A stretch of 64,000 nt of DNA from Cyclina sinensis (taxonomy: Eukaryota > Mollusca > Bivalvia > Venerida > Veneridae), in assembly GCA_012932295.1 (NCBI GenBank), contig JAAONU010000001.1, positions 37,355,449 to 37,419,448 on the forward strand, read 5' to 3'. The position numbers and the translations under genes are program-made. The notes beneath the pieces were generated by a model. The model had not been told where the DNA came from, did no database searches, and worked only from the letters and a program-made list of their open reading frames with translations. Below are positions 49,073 through 61,300 of this stretch, in pieces. The stretch's first letter is position 1. The number at the start of each line of letters is the position of its first letter.

Positions 49073-50339
49073 ATAAGGATTCTAGATATTTTTTCAAAGG
49101 TTACCGCTTCAAAATGATATTACCTGTCATAATGTCTGCAAGTGCATGTTAGTTTTACTGTTTCAGATTCCCATGGAGACAATCTATTTTTGAGGTTTGT
49201 TGACACCATTTTAGTTAGGTTTGACGTTTTTTTCTTCTCATGTTTAGATGAAACCTGAAACGTTATTAGGACCTGGGGATTCTTGGCGAGGATTACAAAA
49301 ACCTTAACAGAGTGTAACAGTGTACAGTTTACCTGACGTAAAGGTCAAAGAGCGCCGAAATTTGCAGTTATAGCACGGCTAGACGTTTCTTTTGTCAGAT
49401 ATATTTTTTCTTAACATTCGGGAAGTAAAGAGTTTGTAAAAATATGTTTGCTATCGCAAAAAGCGTACGGTTTCCCGAATTTTAGAAAATTCTTACATCT
49501 GATTAAAGAATCATCAGGGCCAATGTGTAGGGCATCATTTTCCGCTTCCCGTGCACTATATACCATTAAAATTGATGAATAAATAAAATAAAGCAGTTTT
49601 CTCCTACGAATCGAGGCAAAATAATGTTGCTTGCGACAGCCTAAATGACATCATTTACCACGTGGTATGGCCACACTGTTAATAAGAGTTTTTCAATTTC
49701 GTTTATACAGTTGTAAAAATATTCTTGCTGAATTTGATGACTTACAAATATTGTGCAGTGCTATGTGAAATGTCTGGCATCATCAGTTTACAGCGTAGGC
49801 TGACGAGCGTATATTGCATCTCTTTTTCTAGTTGTTCACTAGCGTTACAAAAAACCACTATAGCGGATCCAGAGGGGCGCCCCCAAATGAATAATGCACA
49901 CATAAATAAAATACAGCCCCCCAAAAATTCCCGGACCATAGGTGTTATTGTAATATGTCTTTATATAATGTATACTTTATTGTTCAACATTGAACTGATT
50001 AATCATGTGATATTGCCAAATTAGTATACTCTAGCATAACCACAACTGTTGAAACGTGGTAGAAAACAGACAAATTGGGCCAAACATAGGAGTGCTATTC
50101 ACATAGCCGAAATTTACCATATTCTGTTTATCCCAAACTTCATGTTGTACATTTACATGTATAAAAAATGATTTGATGTGTAGTTACAGCCTCCAACTTT
50201 AGTTCCTGCTTTTGACATGGAGGAGGTATATTTCAGACAAGATAAATTCCTTCAGATATTTAAAACACGTATTCTGTAAAATATTTTCTCGACTAATTTC
50301 CAGTTTTTCCAAAATCAACATATGGCTCAATGTTTTAAC
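49073..50339. other. Intergenic, repeat-like
   Basis: No gene supported. 49,850-49,945 contains AGCGGATCCAGAGGGGCGCC followed by CAGCCCCCC, resembling another GC-rich miniature element end. Confidence 0.35.
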
Positions 50340-50420
50340 ATATTGATTTGTATACTTATAAATGTTAAATGTAACATAATGAGTTAATAAAGTTTTGTTC
50401 TGTTCTGTTCTATTCTAGGA
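50340..50420 (+). repeat. 3' tail of a non-LTR retrotransposon-like repeat
   Basis: ATGAGTTAATAAAGTTTTGT followed by TCTGTTCTGTTCTATTCT: a poly(A)-signal-like motif plus a short tandem microsatellite, as at 6.2 kb in the other orientation. Only the 3' end is recognisable. Confidence 0.4.
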
Positions 50421-50754
50421 GAGGTAACCTTACCTACAATCTTGACTCATGTACACTATCTCCCTATGGGAAGTCTGGCGAATTTGAAGAAACGATTTTA
50501 ATCAGATTATCAAATCTGAATCCAGTAAGCAGTGTTTGTCCTTGATCGTAGTCATTATTCCAGGAAGCACTTACTGTATACAATTATCATCCAGTGGTTT
50601 TTCCAGAACATGACATAAACAGTTATAAACGTACAGCTATTCTGAATTGTCCTGTGGTCAATATCCAACTATTTTCCCACTAGTACCAGCAAAATTCCAT
50701 GTACCTTTGCCATTCTCAGAAAATAACAAACCAATTTGGCAGAATGTCTCATGA

Positions 50755-52242
50755 TTTATTTCAATTTAATATTTGATTAACAGAAAGGAACAAAGTTGAT
50801 ACTGATGAAGCTGAAACAGTAAACAGTAAGCAATGCTAAAACATAAATCTGTATTTATTCCAAATGAGCAATGAACTTATGAGTTAATTATATATATTAT
50901 TTACAGAAGATGTAGTTCTTAATCACGAATTGTAGAAGTATTTACAAGTGAATTTCATGATTGTATTTACAGACTTATTCAGGAAATTAATGTTTCAAAA
51001 TTTCAAGTTTAATGTCCTGAAAAATGAGACAAAGCTGACAATAAGTTAAAATCCTCAAGTTGTTAGGGTTAGTTCTATACATGTTTTAAATTTAAACTGA
51101 ATATTCGTAAGGTAACTGTCATGTATTAGAACTACATATATATGGTACAGTATGATATATAAAACCATGAAAATAACACGTGCAATCCTCATAGGCTGCT
51201 GCAAAGATTACAAGAGGTGCAAGGTGGGGAAGTTACAAAATCAAGAAAAGGTAGGAATTAATTATCTACAAAAGACCATCTGCATGCATGCACAACAGTA
51301 CTAAGAATAATCTTGTTTTCTGAAACTTAAAGCTGTGCAGTAACTCATGAAGTTAAACTTATGAAGGTGATTAAAAACATACACAAAAGAAAATGTTTCT
51401 AAATAGCAATGGTTCAATGCAGCATAAGTATTATTTAAAACAGTTCTACATAATGCATTCCTTTTCTAACATAAAATTAAAATTCCACACGTGAAATAAG
51501 CTGTCTGAATATACTTAAGATAAATAAACTTTAAAGCTTAATGATTCACCTCTGAAACTGAAGCACCTGAAAATTAGCCATGGCATTTTTTGTTTTGCTT
51601 TTCAGAAATTACACTATACTCCTATTTTTGCAATAGCATGTAATATTGGAAAGCAAGTTAGTATGTTGGTTTTTCCATATTCCACATTTACTACATGTAT
51701 TTCTTCCATGAATAATCATTGTTACTTAAAACAAATGGATACTGAAAATAAGCCAGCTACCACTAATTTAGCAAAGAGGGAAGAAACTCAAATATTAGTT
51801 CACACAACGCAAGATTTTTAGTTAGACATGACAAGAATATAGCCAAACCCAATTTGATTCAAATTGGCATTCAAGCTGAAGAACTCTGAAAATTTAGTAT
51901 GTTTTAAATTCATCAGAAAAAAAAATGAAGAAGAAAAAAATCATCTAAAATAGTAAAGAATATTTAAAAGATGATGTTATATGCTAGTAAATATGAGCAA
52001 CAAAGCATACACAAATTAAGACACAATAAAAAAGGCATGGGTAAAACAACATCAAGATTGTACCTGTTTAGTCACTAATATAAATATGTTCAGAAGAATG
52101 ACTTTAACAAAATGAGGAACATTAACATAGTAGTCATAGCCTCAAGAAAATTGGTCACACTTCTGAATATTACCATTGTCTAAAATCCTAATAACACTAT
52201 TTCAATTGACATTAATAAGAATATTGTTTTGTTTTTTTCCAG
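50755..52242 (-). other. 3' UTR of the Gly/Pro-rich protein gene (inferred)
   Basis: AT-rich, exon-free sequence after the TAA stop. AATAAA on the minus strand occurs at 50,854-50,859 and 50,755-50,760. The end is inferred from these signals. Confidence 0.4.
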
Positions 52243-53838
52243 TTAATGTGGAGGTCTTTGCCAGCGATTCTGTCCCATTGGAGGTGGCGGTCTGTTAAAT
52301 CTTCCTGGTGGACCTGGGAAAGGCCCCCTAGGCCCAGGTGGCCCCCCCATTCTTGGATTAAAACCTCTGGGACCCCCTGGTGGACCCCCCGGTCTTGGAT
52401 TCCAACCTGGCCCTGGACCACCTGGCCCTCTTGGACCATCTCCACCCTCCCCTCTCGGTCCAAATGGTCTCATTGGAGGTGGACCCCTACTACCTGGAGG
52501 TGGAGGACCCCTTTCTTGAAACCCACCCCTACCTCTAGCAAACGGTGGGGGTCCTTCCATACCCGGACCCCTTGGGCCCCTAGGTGGTCCTGGCTGACCA
52601 AACGGTGGGGGAGGACCATTAAAATTACCTGGAGGAGGACCTCTTGGGTTCATTCCTCTTGGAGGGGGACCCCTTGGACCAGGACCCATCATACCAGGCA
52701 TACCTGGTCCCCCTTTATGTGGACCCCCATGTGGGCCACCCGGATGACCCCCTGGATTAAAGCTATGATTGTTGGATTCTATCTCTGGTTTGTGATCACC
52801 TTGATTATTCTGATTAGAGTTTGCTGCTTCTTGTTCAGCTATTTTATTTCTCAAGTTGGACAAAGCATTCTGGAAGTCTTGCTGTCCAGTATCTGCTGAG
52901 TTTTCATTGTCTTTATCATCAGGCGTATCCCACTTACTTGGTCTTCGCCTCTCGCGTTTAATTTGTTTGTCTTCTGGTGTTTCAGAATTCTGTTGATCTT
53001 GACTTTGTTCATCATTATCAAATTGATTTTGGGAACCACGTCCTGCAAAATTTTGATTTCTATTTGCTGCACCAGGACTTCCCGCATTTCTTTGGTTAAA
53101 TGAACCTTGTGGTTGAGACCCATACTGGTTAGCCCTAGAAGTAGGTGGAGTAGGATTTCTTTGACCCCCAAAACCAGACCCTGGCCTATTATTCTGGCCT
53201 TGGTTTCTATTCTGTTCTTGACCAAAATTCTGATTTCCCCTGTTTGGCTGACCCCTGTTAACATTGTGTTGACCAGGTTGTTGAGTTTGACCCTTATTCT
53301 GACCCTGCCACGCTGGCTGGCCTTGCTCAGTTGGCTCTTGTTTTATTGATGCTATAGGTGGGTTAAACCCTCCAACAAATGCAGTCTGGGCACCATAAGC
53401 TATAGCAGCCAACTGCTCATTCTGTTGACTTCCATATTCTCCTAACAACCCTTGCCCTGGCTGTAACTGCCCTACAAAGTGTTGAGCCCCAACAGCAATC
53501 AAGCCACGACCAGCAAACTGCTCTTGGAGCTGAGCTGAGGTAGGAGTCTGGTGGCCTGCAGGTTGAAACTGCTCACCACCAAAGCCCTGCCAACCCTCAG
53601 CTTTACGGTCCTGAAACTGATCTTGGGATTCAGTTTCCCCACTGTACTCTTGCTTTATAAAATCAAGAGCACTGCCGCTAGCTGACTGGTCATATCGTGT
53701 CCGCTTTTCTGGAGGTTCACTGCTTCTTTCCCTATGGCGCTGAGCACCATAGTGATCAGGGGGAGGGGGTGGGGGAGGTTGGGAGCCCCTATTTGAGGCA
53801 TTTTGTGAACCATGGAAGGTTCCAGGAGGCAATGGAGG
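52243..53838 (-). CDS. Gln/Asn- and Gly/Pro/RGG-rich disordered protein, last coding exon (partial)
   Basis: Acceptor CTTCTTTTTCAG, then a 1,596-nt exon in phase 0 giving 531 residues and TAA. Order: seven Pro at 21-27; Arg/Glu patch 33-50; two sumoylation-type IKQE sites (61-64, 165-168); Gln/Asn/Gly-rich prion-like stretch about 170-285; basic KRERRRPSKWDTP (294-306), a likely nuclear signal; short charged segment 319-340 (DFQNALSNLRNKIAEQE) that could be helical; Gly/Pro/Arg tail 361-531 with GPRGP, RGRGGF and PPPG repeats. It is not collagen, since Gly does not fall every third residue. The composition is that of nuclear RNA-processing or transcription proteins with phase-separating tails. 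I cannot name the gene; a PHF3/DIDO1-type or spliceosome-associated protein would be one guess. The minus-strand frame gives one clean 531-residue run, and overlapping frames on both strands are shadows. Upstream exons are mostly outside the window. Confidence 0.85.
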   Translation of the reverse strand, partial: PPLPPGTFHGSQNASNRGSQPPPPPPPDHYGAQRHRERSSEPPEKRTRYDQSASGSALDFIKQEYSGETESQDQFQDRKAEGWQGFGGEQFQPAGHQTPTSAQLQEQFAGRGLIAVGAQHFVGQLQPGQGLLGEYGSQQNEQLAAIAYGAQTAFVGGFNPPIASIKQEPTEQGQPAWQGQNKGQTQQPGQHNVNRGQPNRGNQNFGQEQNRNQGQNNRPGSGFGGQRNPTPPTSRANQYGSQPQGSFNQRNAGSPGAANRNQNFAGRGSQNQFDNDEQSQDQQNSETPEDKQIKRERRRPSKWDTPDDKDNENSADTGQQDFQNALSNLRNKIAEQEAANSNQNNQGDHKPEIESNNHSFNPGGHPGGPHGGPHKGGPGMPGMMGPGPRGPPPRGMNPRGPPPGNFNGPPPPFGQPGPPRGPRGPGMEGPPPFARGRGGFQERGPPPPGSRGPPPMRPFGPRGEGGDGPRGPGGPGPGWNPRPGGPPGGPRGFNPRMGGPPGPRGPFPGPPGRFNRPPPPMGQNRWQRPPH

Positions 53839-56800
53839 CTGAAAAAGAAGACAAAAATAAATTAGAATGGTGCAGTTACAATAAATAAAATGAATTTCCA
53901 TGTGAACTGAGAGAAATTTCTTTGTAAACAGACATGCTAGGTTTTAGAAGCAATTTCATAAACTTTTAGATACAGAATTGTTTACAACGCTATTGCTTTT
54001 CTTCAGTATCTCTTTCTAAGAAAAATAGTTGTCGGCATGATATCAAATTTCTGTCAGTATAAAGCAAAGAATGAATTTTCTTTCAATTTTCCACCAATAT
54101 AATTATATAAATTCAAAACTGTTTTGATGTTGACATTCACATGGAAATTCAAGAAAGCATGTTCAAAATACTGAAACAATATTCCATGTATTTTTGTAAC
54201 AAGAACTTGAAAGCAAGGTATTTTAATAGCAAATTAATGATCAGATTTAAACATCAGAATGAAACTGATAACTTACATTGGCAGACTGGCCAGGAATCAT
54301 CTCCAGAACCTAACCTAAACCATGTGAAATATGTGCTTTTTTTTCAACCTACACTTAATATGAACATTCACTAGACTGCAAGTGGGCAAATTTTAATATC
54401 CAGTATTGAAAAAAAAAATCTCTCAAGGGTTCATGAGGCTGCAAGACTAAATCTATGAAAAATACCAGTATTTGCATTACCGTACTTCTATTAACCTACT
54501 AAGAATTACATCAAATGATGGTAGTTGTTGTATACCTTATATTGTTTAGCCTTATTTTAATATGTAAAACTGATTATAAAGATTGATTTACAGATTTCTG
54601 TAAATAATTTAACACTCTATGATAGGTATAGAGATCATTTACTGACACTGAAAACCTTATTGTATTGGTAAGATAATTATCGAATGTACTGAAACTACGT
54701 ACTGCTTGCGCTGTGCTAAAATATACTGGTTAAGGACATTCCAATTTGAAGCAGTAAAGCTAACTGGTAGGCTGATAAAAACAGATTATGTATGTTTTTC
54801 CAAAGTATCTACCTCAAATAAAACATCCACATTAAAACTGTTATGTATAAATTCTTAAAAAAGGTTAACTACCAGTACTAGAATGAAACTAATTGAATAA
54901 CGTTTAAGAAGAGACGATGACTGAAGCCTTTATTCATATAAAATTACCCGCATGCTACAGAGAGCATATCTCTCTTTATTTTTATAACCAATATGTTTAA
55001 AATATTTTTCTGTCTTATGTCAAAAAATACAAGCTAAAAAATGATGTACGTTGAGAAGACTGTCAAACATACATCGTAAGTTTAAATTAAAATGGACATA
55101 TCGTGAATTTCTTTGTCAACATGCCGCTTGGTTTCTTTAAATTTCTGAAAGTGTAAAGCAGTGTGATGACTGGGCTGCCACTCCTTTTTTCCTAAATTAC
55201 GAGCGCCTAACTTTTTATAAATTGATATTGTTAAGTGTACTAAGTAGCACATCAGCACCATTTGCAGTAAGTTACCTCTAAAATGATGAGAATGATCAAA
55301 ATATAAAGAAGTTAAATGTTCTGGACAACAAAATAAGATCACTTAAATGAACGTAAATGAAACATGAAAGATGTAACTGTAAAATGATAATACCTAATGC
55401 TTAGTCCTAAAAACTTAAAGTGTAAAGATTTGTGGTGCATTTGAGAGTCCAAAGGGCAGAATGCTAAATTGAAACAATTCAACAAATGCTGATAAATCTA
55501 TAAGTTTCTCCTCATGTTCTATCTCATGTTAACTGCTATATTCTGATAACTGAAACAATTCAACAAATGCTGATAAATCTATAAGTTTCTCCTCATGTTC
55601 TATCTCATGTTAACTGCTATATTCTGATAACCTACACAAAAATGTACTAAAATCATTACTACAGTTTCAACATATTTTATCATCTGTAGACAGACAGGAT
55701 ATTTAACTGAAGCAGAATGGACTACAACAGTACTCTGATCAACATAAACCAAGTTATTTTTGAAACTACGACATACAGATACTGCATAATTATACACTGT
55801 AGCAGGTGCTCATTTTTGCATTTTAGATTAGGTTCCTTTTCATACTCAAAACATGAAAAAATATTTCTCAAAATCATTTTTAAAATAGAATTTAAAGAAA
55901 CATACTGCCCCATGATGTACACAATTAGTTTCCATGCATACCGTATTATATGAAAAGTGCTAAAGGTATTCAGTAGTTTTTATATCATAAGAATGAATGC
56001 ACACATAAAACATGTAAAGCTTTTATACTGCTGTATACAGGAATACTTATTCCAAAAGCAGGCTACAGCAGTTGTGATACTACTCACTAATGGTCTAAGT
56101 CTTAATGAACTTCAGAGTTAAATAGAATTGTTGAATCAGGTTTTATTTTCAATAATCCTACATTTACTGGCTACATGCAAGTTCTTTTTTTTTAAAGTTA
56201 GTTTAAGAGAACAAAATGTTGAATGACAGTAGGTATTAGCTGAGTAAAATTCAAACATTGGAAAGCAAAGGCACACACTTATCTAATAATTCTACAGAAC
56301 TGAAATACATGATTATCTGTCAGTAACAGGAGAGCAAGGATCAACTTAAAAAAACTTTCTGGCTGGGTAAGAATCAGAATTTACAAAATTAATATCATAA
56401 TCATTTTTTTTTAAAGAAAACATACTTAAGGATTAGTAAAGTGCATTATACAACAGTAAACACACAAAATGAAGTAACGCGAGAAAATATAAGAGAAAAA
56501 TTCTTAAGACGATATTCTTGAACTGTCACAATCATTATTATTATTTTAATTTACTTCCATTTTTAACAATACTAATACAAGAAAATGACGATTAAAATAT
56601 CAAGTTTCATTAGTTTCTTCCTTTAATATATTTTAAGTTTATCGGGTCACTCAACAAAAATAAAACTTCGAATTTTGACAGCTTTAATGAGGAATGAACA
56701 ATGAAACTTTACTGAAATATGATGTTCTATTAACCTTTGTAATTTTTAAACCTATAAAGATCTGTGCATTAAGATGAAGAAGAATTCGTATGTAAATGAA

Positions 56801-57295
56801 CAAAATTAATGAGAAGTTTCAGGCATCTTAACAAAACTTTTAGACACCATGTTTACAATATAAAACCCTTGTGCCATGCATACTGTAACAATATTTCTTT
56901 TCTGTTTAATCTGTGAAATAAAAAAATATTTATAAAGGTACGCAGTCATAAAACTGCTCACCAACAAATAGATATAAAAGTAAGAGATAATGTCAATGAC
57001 AAAACATTAGGAACCTGTAAATCATGCACTATGATACTCATTTGTATTTTAAATCACATCTGATTGAATTTTGCCCGAAGGGTATTTTTTCCAAGTATGA
57101 TGAATTTGTGATATAAGGGAGGGAACCTTAGGCTTTGGAATTAAATGATTTGTTTTAAATTTTGAATTTTTTATTTATAATATTTTGATTTTTAACATTT
57201 TATTATTTTAATTTTCGATTTTTATAGATCTTTATCATATCTGAATTTTAGGTTTTATAATTTGTATAAATGTCAGTCTTTCAGAAGTTATGATG
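53839..57295 (-). other. Intron upstream of the Gly/Pro-rich exon
   Basis: AT-rich; no further minus-strand exon found. Contains the exact 81-bp duplication at 55,470. Short open frames (54,141-54,374; 55,082-55,342; 55,600-55,953) have no family features. Confidence 0.45.
55470..55631 (+). repeat. Exact 81-bp tandem duplication
   Basis: The block starting TGAAACAATTCAACAAATGC and ending TATATTCTGATAAC occurs twice with no difference that I can find, 81 bases apart. Recent duplication, or an assembly join artefact. Confidence 0.9.
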
Positions 57296-58350
57296 TTCAT
57301 GCTGTGATGCATGGTTATCAAGTTATAGTGCAGAAATATTGATTGTTTAGTTGACTGTCACCTTGACCTTTCATGTACTTATCCCGAACAGTATAGGGGT
57401 CAAGTAATCAATGATGGCAATCATCCTAAGAAGTTTGAAGTCTATATGGGAAGCTTTTCAGTGTTTAGCTCATTGTGACCTTGACATTTGACCTACTGAT
57501 CCTAAGATGTACGGGGGTCATTTTCTCAATGTAATCAATCATCATATGAAGTTTAAGTCTGTATGACAAATGGTTATAAAGTTTTACAGCAGAATTAGTT
57601 TTCGTTGCTTACGTCAGTGTGGCCTTTACCCAAAATCAACAGAGATCATGCATTCAATGTGTGCAACCACTAAATGAATTTTGAAGTTTCTACGACAAAT
57701 ATTGTTGAGTTACAGACTGTAAATGATTCTAAACATTTAGCTCACTGTGACCTTGACCTTTGAAATACTGACCCCAAAATGTAAAGGGTCATCCACTCAA
57801 TGTATGCAATTATGATACAAAGTTTGAAGTGTCTATAACAAATGATAATCAAGTTACATGGCAGAAATGGTTTTCAATGTTTTCATTGCTTACGTCACTG
57901 TGGCCTTTACCCAAAATCAACAGAGATCATGCATTCAGTGTGCAACCACTATATGAATTTTGAAGTTTCTACGACAAATATTGTTGAGTTACAGACTGTA
58001 AATGATTCTAAACATTTAGCTCACTGTGACCTTGACCTTTGAAATACTGACCCCAAAATGTAAAGGGTCATCCACTCAATGTATGCAATTATGATACAAA
58101 GTTTGAAGTGTATATAACAAATGATAATCAAGTTACATGGCAGAAATGGTTTTCAATGTTAAGGTCACTGTGACCTTGACCTTTGAGCCAATGAGCCAAA
58201 ATCTATCAGGGTCATCCACTCAATGTGGGCAATAACCATATGAAGTTAAAAGATTCAAGTTATCATCTGGAAACCAAATTGCTAACAGATGGACACCCAG
58301 GAACATAACATAATATGCCCATTTAGGCATATAAAAAGAAAAAAAAATTT
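57296..58350 (+). repeat. GTGACCTTGACCTTTGA interspersed repeat with 281-bp duplication
   Basis: Repeats of TGACCTTGACCTTTGA at about 57,357-57,372 (variant), 57,477, 57,746, 58,027 and 58,171, each followed by a GGTCAT(C/T)-type phrase and TGAAGT-TATATGACAAA-type text. The part 57,611-57,890 is repeated almost exactly from 57,892 (281 bp later), except for two deleted bases and a few substitutions. It ends ATGCCCATTTAGGCATATAA. Common bivalve repeat type; non-coding. Confidence 0.8.
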
Positions 58351-61300
58351 TTGACTGACTAGCGGAATATATCCAGAGAAAAGCTTTTTTGTCAACTAAA
58401 GAGAAATCATGTATTCAAAAAAGTCATAAAATGAAAAAAATATCTAACATATCAATTATCTAGGAATTCTGAAATCCTTGGCTGTGTGTTTTTCACCCTA
58501 AAACCTTTCAGAAACATTTTTTCCCCTACCCGTAAGATGTTCTACACACATCATGTGACACATGGGGCAATTTGTCAAACAGTGAATCGCTGTTGAACCA
58601 CAGACATTTTGTAATTAGTGGCTATGAAAAAACCCTGATGACTTTGAACTTCTACAGCATTTGTAGCAAAGGCATTCCGAGTCAGCAAAAATGTACTGAA
58701 ATCTTTAGAAGGCAAAAGCTATAAGATACTTAATTTGATTATGATTCAAGAACTGGTAAGGACACAAACAACAGAAATAATTTCAACAAATATGAACGCT
58801 ATTATCTTCATAAGAACATTCAAGTTATATGCACCAACATCCATAAAATTTTCAAGTGTTGTGGTTGGAAATAGCATCACTTTCCTGCTGCACCTTTAAA
58901 TGAAGGAATCTATTTCAGGTGTACTCTGAGAGGAATCTTAACACAAATGTTAAGTTCAATGAACAAAGTTTAATAAATCACAACACAAAACACTTAGAAA
59001 GAAAAAGATGGTAGGAAAAGACCAATGAAAGTTAAGACTTTGTATTATAGACCTGAAAATATATTAAGCCAATCCAGCTAAACTGCTATTTGCTGAAAAA
59101 ATCTAGAATCTAGGATCCTGCATTAACACATAAAAAGTCTTTTCCAATGCACAAATGCTTTACTACTTTCAAATCAGCCACGCAAGTGATTACATAACAA
59201 AATGGGCTCTTTTCATTTTTTAAGTTTCCTCTTCTACTTTAAATCATCATAATTGAACCATGTTTTTCCCCTGTTAGCATGACCACTAGAGGATTTTGTA
59301 ATTTGCTCTAAGCACATTGTGCTTCATGCAATAAAATCGATTCCTGTTGTTGCTGTTTAATGTTTACAGAACATCATCTAATTTTATGCATATATTAACA
59401 CAGGTACAACAGGTCTAAGGTAAGTCAATTAACTGAACAAATATCCTGTATAACTCACTTAGTCAATAAAAGACTGTGGTCATCTTAATTAAAAGCACGG
59501 TGATTACAACTTTATACAAAGATATGAAGGTTCATACAGATACCTAGAAAACACAACAAACATTAAACTAAATGTAAATACATAACTACATGGTTGCAAC
59601 AGATTCCATCAACATTCCACCAGTTCTAACCTTTGAATCAAGCTGCTACCATAACACTAAAGATTTAATAAATATTTAAGAAAGAGATTTTGAAATACTT
59701 TTCAACCCTAGATACTAAATTCAATTTGTCCAAAGGCATAGTACAGACTTCACAGAAAGGCAAAGGTCTAAAGCAAAAGGACCTATGGACATGATATATG
59801 ATCCTCTACTGAATTCCCTGCTCTTCTGGGGTAAAACAAAGAACGAAAAAAATCGAAAGTTTTAAGACAAAAACTATGTGGAAGCTGTACATGGCAAACA
59901 TCAAAAATATAGGAGCAGAGGAGTCCTATGAAAAACAAAAATTAAACATTAACAGGCTATGGTTGCCTTCCAAGCAGGCACCATTTTTCTGTAAGTATTT
60001 AAAAACACTTACTGGTGCTTTTATCAAAAGAATGTGTTTAAAATGCTTCTACAACTTTGCTACCCTGGTTTCTTTACAATCAAGTGGGCTCATTAGTCTA
60101 TAAGTCCATTTTTAAGGACTGCCTAAGTCTAAAATTTGTTATATTTATGTATGACCATCATATTGGAAGGACAAATTATTAACAATTGTTTTTGGGAAGG
60201 ACCCATAATACACACCCATGCTCTGTAAGACACCAACAACTTTCTCACATGAATGCTGACAGTCAGTATTGGGGTTTGAACCCATTACCATTAAACAGTG
60301 TCTTCAATAACCTGTAGCCAGACAAATTAAGTGAAATGTTGACCATTTGCAATGCTTTTCTGTAAATCAGTAACATTATAACAAGAATCAAGTGTAGCTT
60401 GAATTCTTGCCATATAATATTTTACACTTAATTATCAATGCTTTGATTAACCCAATTCCAGTGGTAGTGTCAAGCTGTATCCAGAATCATGAGCTTGGCC
60501 TGTATCATTTCCTACCTGGACCAGGTCATGACCTGACCAAGCAAGAGAAGTCCAGTTACAACAGAAAATAGGTCCAATTAAAGTTATTGCTTGACAATTT
60601 TCCTGTACAATTACAAAAGGAATTACTTTTTCAGTGTATGAAGAATGCTTGGATGTTCTAAAAGACTCTGACTGTAAGGCTGTTGTTATATATAATATTA
60701 AATCAACTATGTGTCAACGAAATAAATAACATTTTTATTCTATTAACAACTGAAGTAATGCCAGCCACATTCTAGTTGTCTGGAGATAACCTTTTTAATT
60801 CACTATTTTGGAATTCTATTTTTTTCTCTTTTGTATCATATTTGAAGAATGCAAGAAGATTGGTGGAGGAACAGCTAAACTAAAGAGATGTGAACTTGGC
60901 AAATGAAAATAGAAAGGAGACACATCCTCTTGTGAGTTTTAAGTTTCAGTGGCTGTAACATAGAAGAAGACGCAACACTGAATTAATACACCAACAATAT
61001 CATCTATGAGCATTCGTGGGATACATTCAGAACATAACAAAGTTATTCATACCCATAAATACCAGATTATGAAGATTTTTCAGGTGGTGGGGTTGTAAGA
61101 ACTAGCGATTTGCGTAATGTCTTGATACAATAATTAAGTGACCAACAATGCTAACAACCAGACAAAATTTTGTTCTGCGGGTCTATTTTAATGCCAATGT
61201 AAAGGGTTCTTGTCTTGCTGAATAACATGCCTAACACATTTTAAAGGAAAACAGTAAAAGTAATTAAACTAAATATAAAGGATAGTCAATGATTACATAC

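Noticed and set aside
52243..52755. Collagen-like gene
   Set aside because: Gly is frequent but not at every third residue; Pro runs and RGG motifs fit a disordered nuclear tail better.
52246..52899. 217-codon plus-strand frame rich in Trp, Arg and Pro
   Set aside because: Mirror of the Gly/Pro-rich exon on the other strand; the composition follows from complementing GGN/CCN codons.
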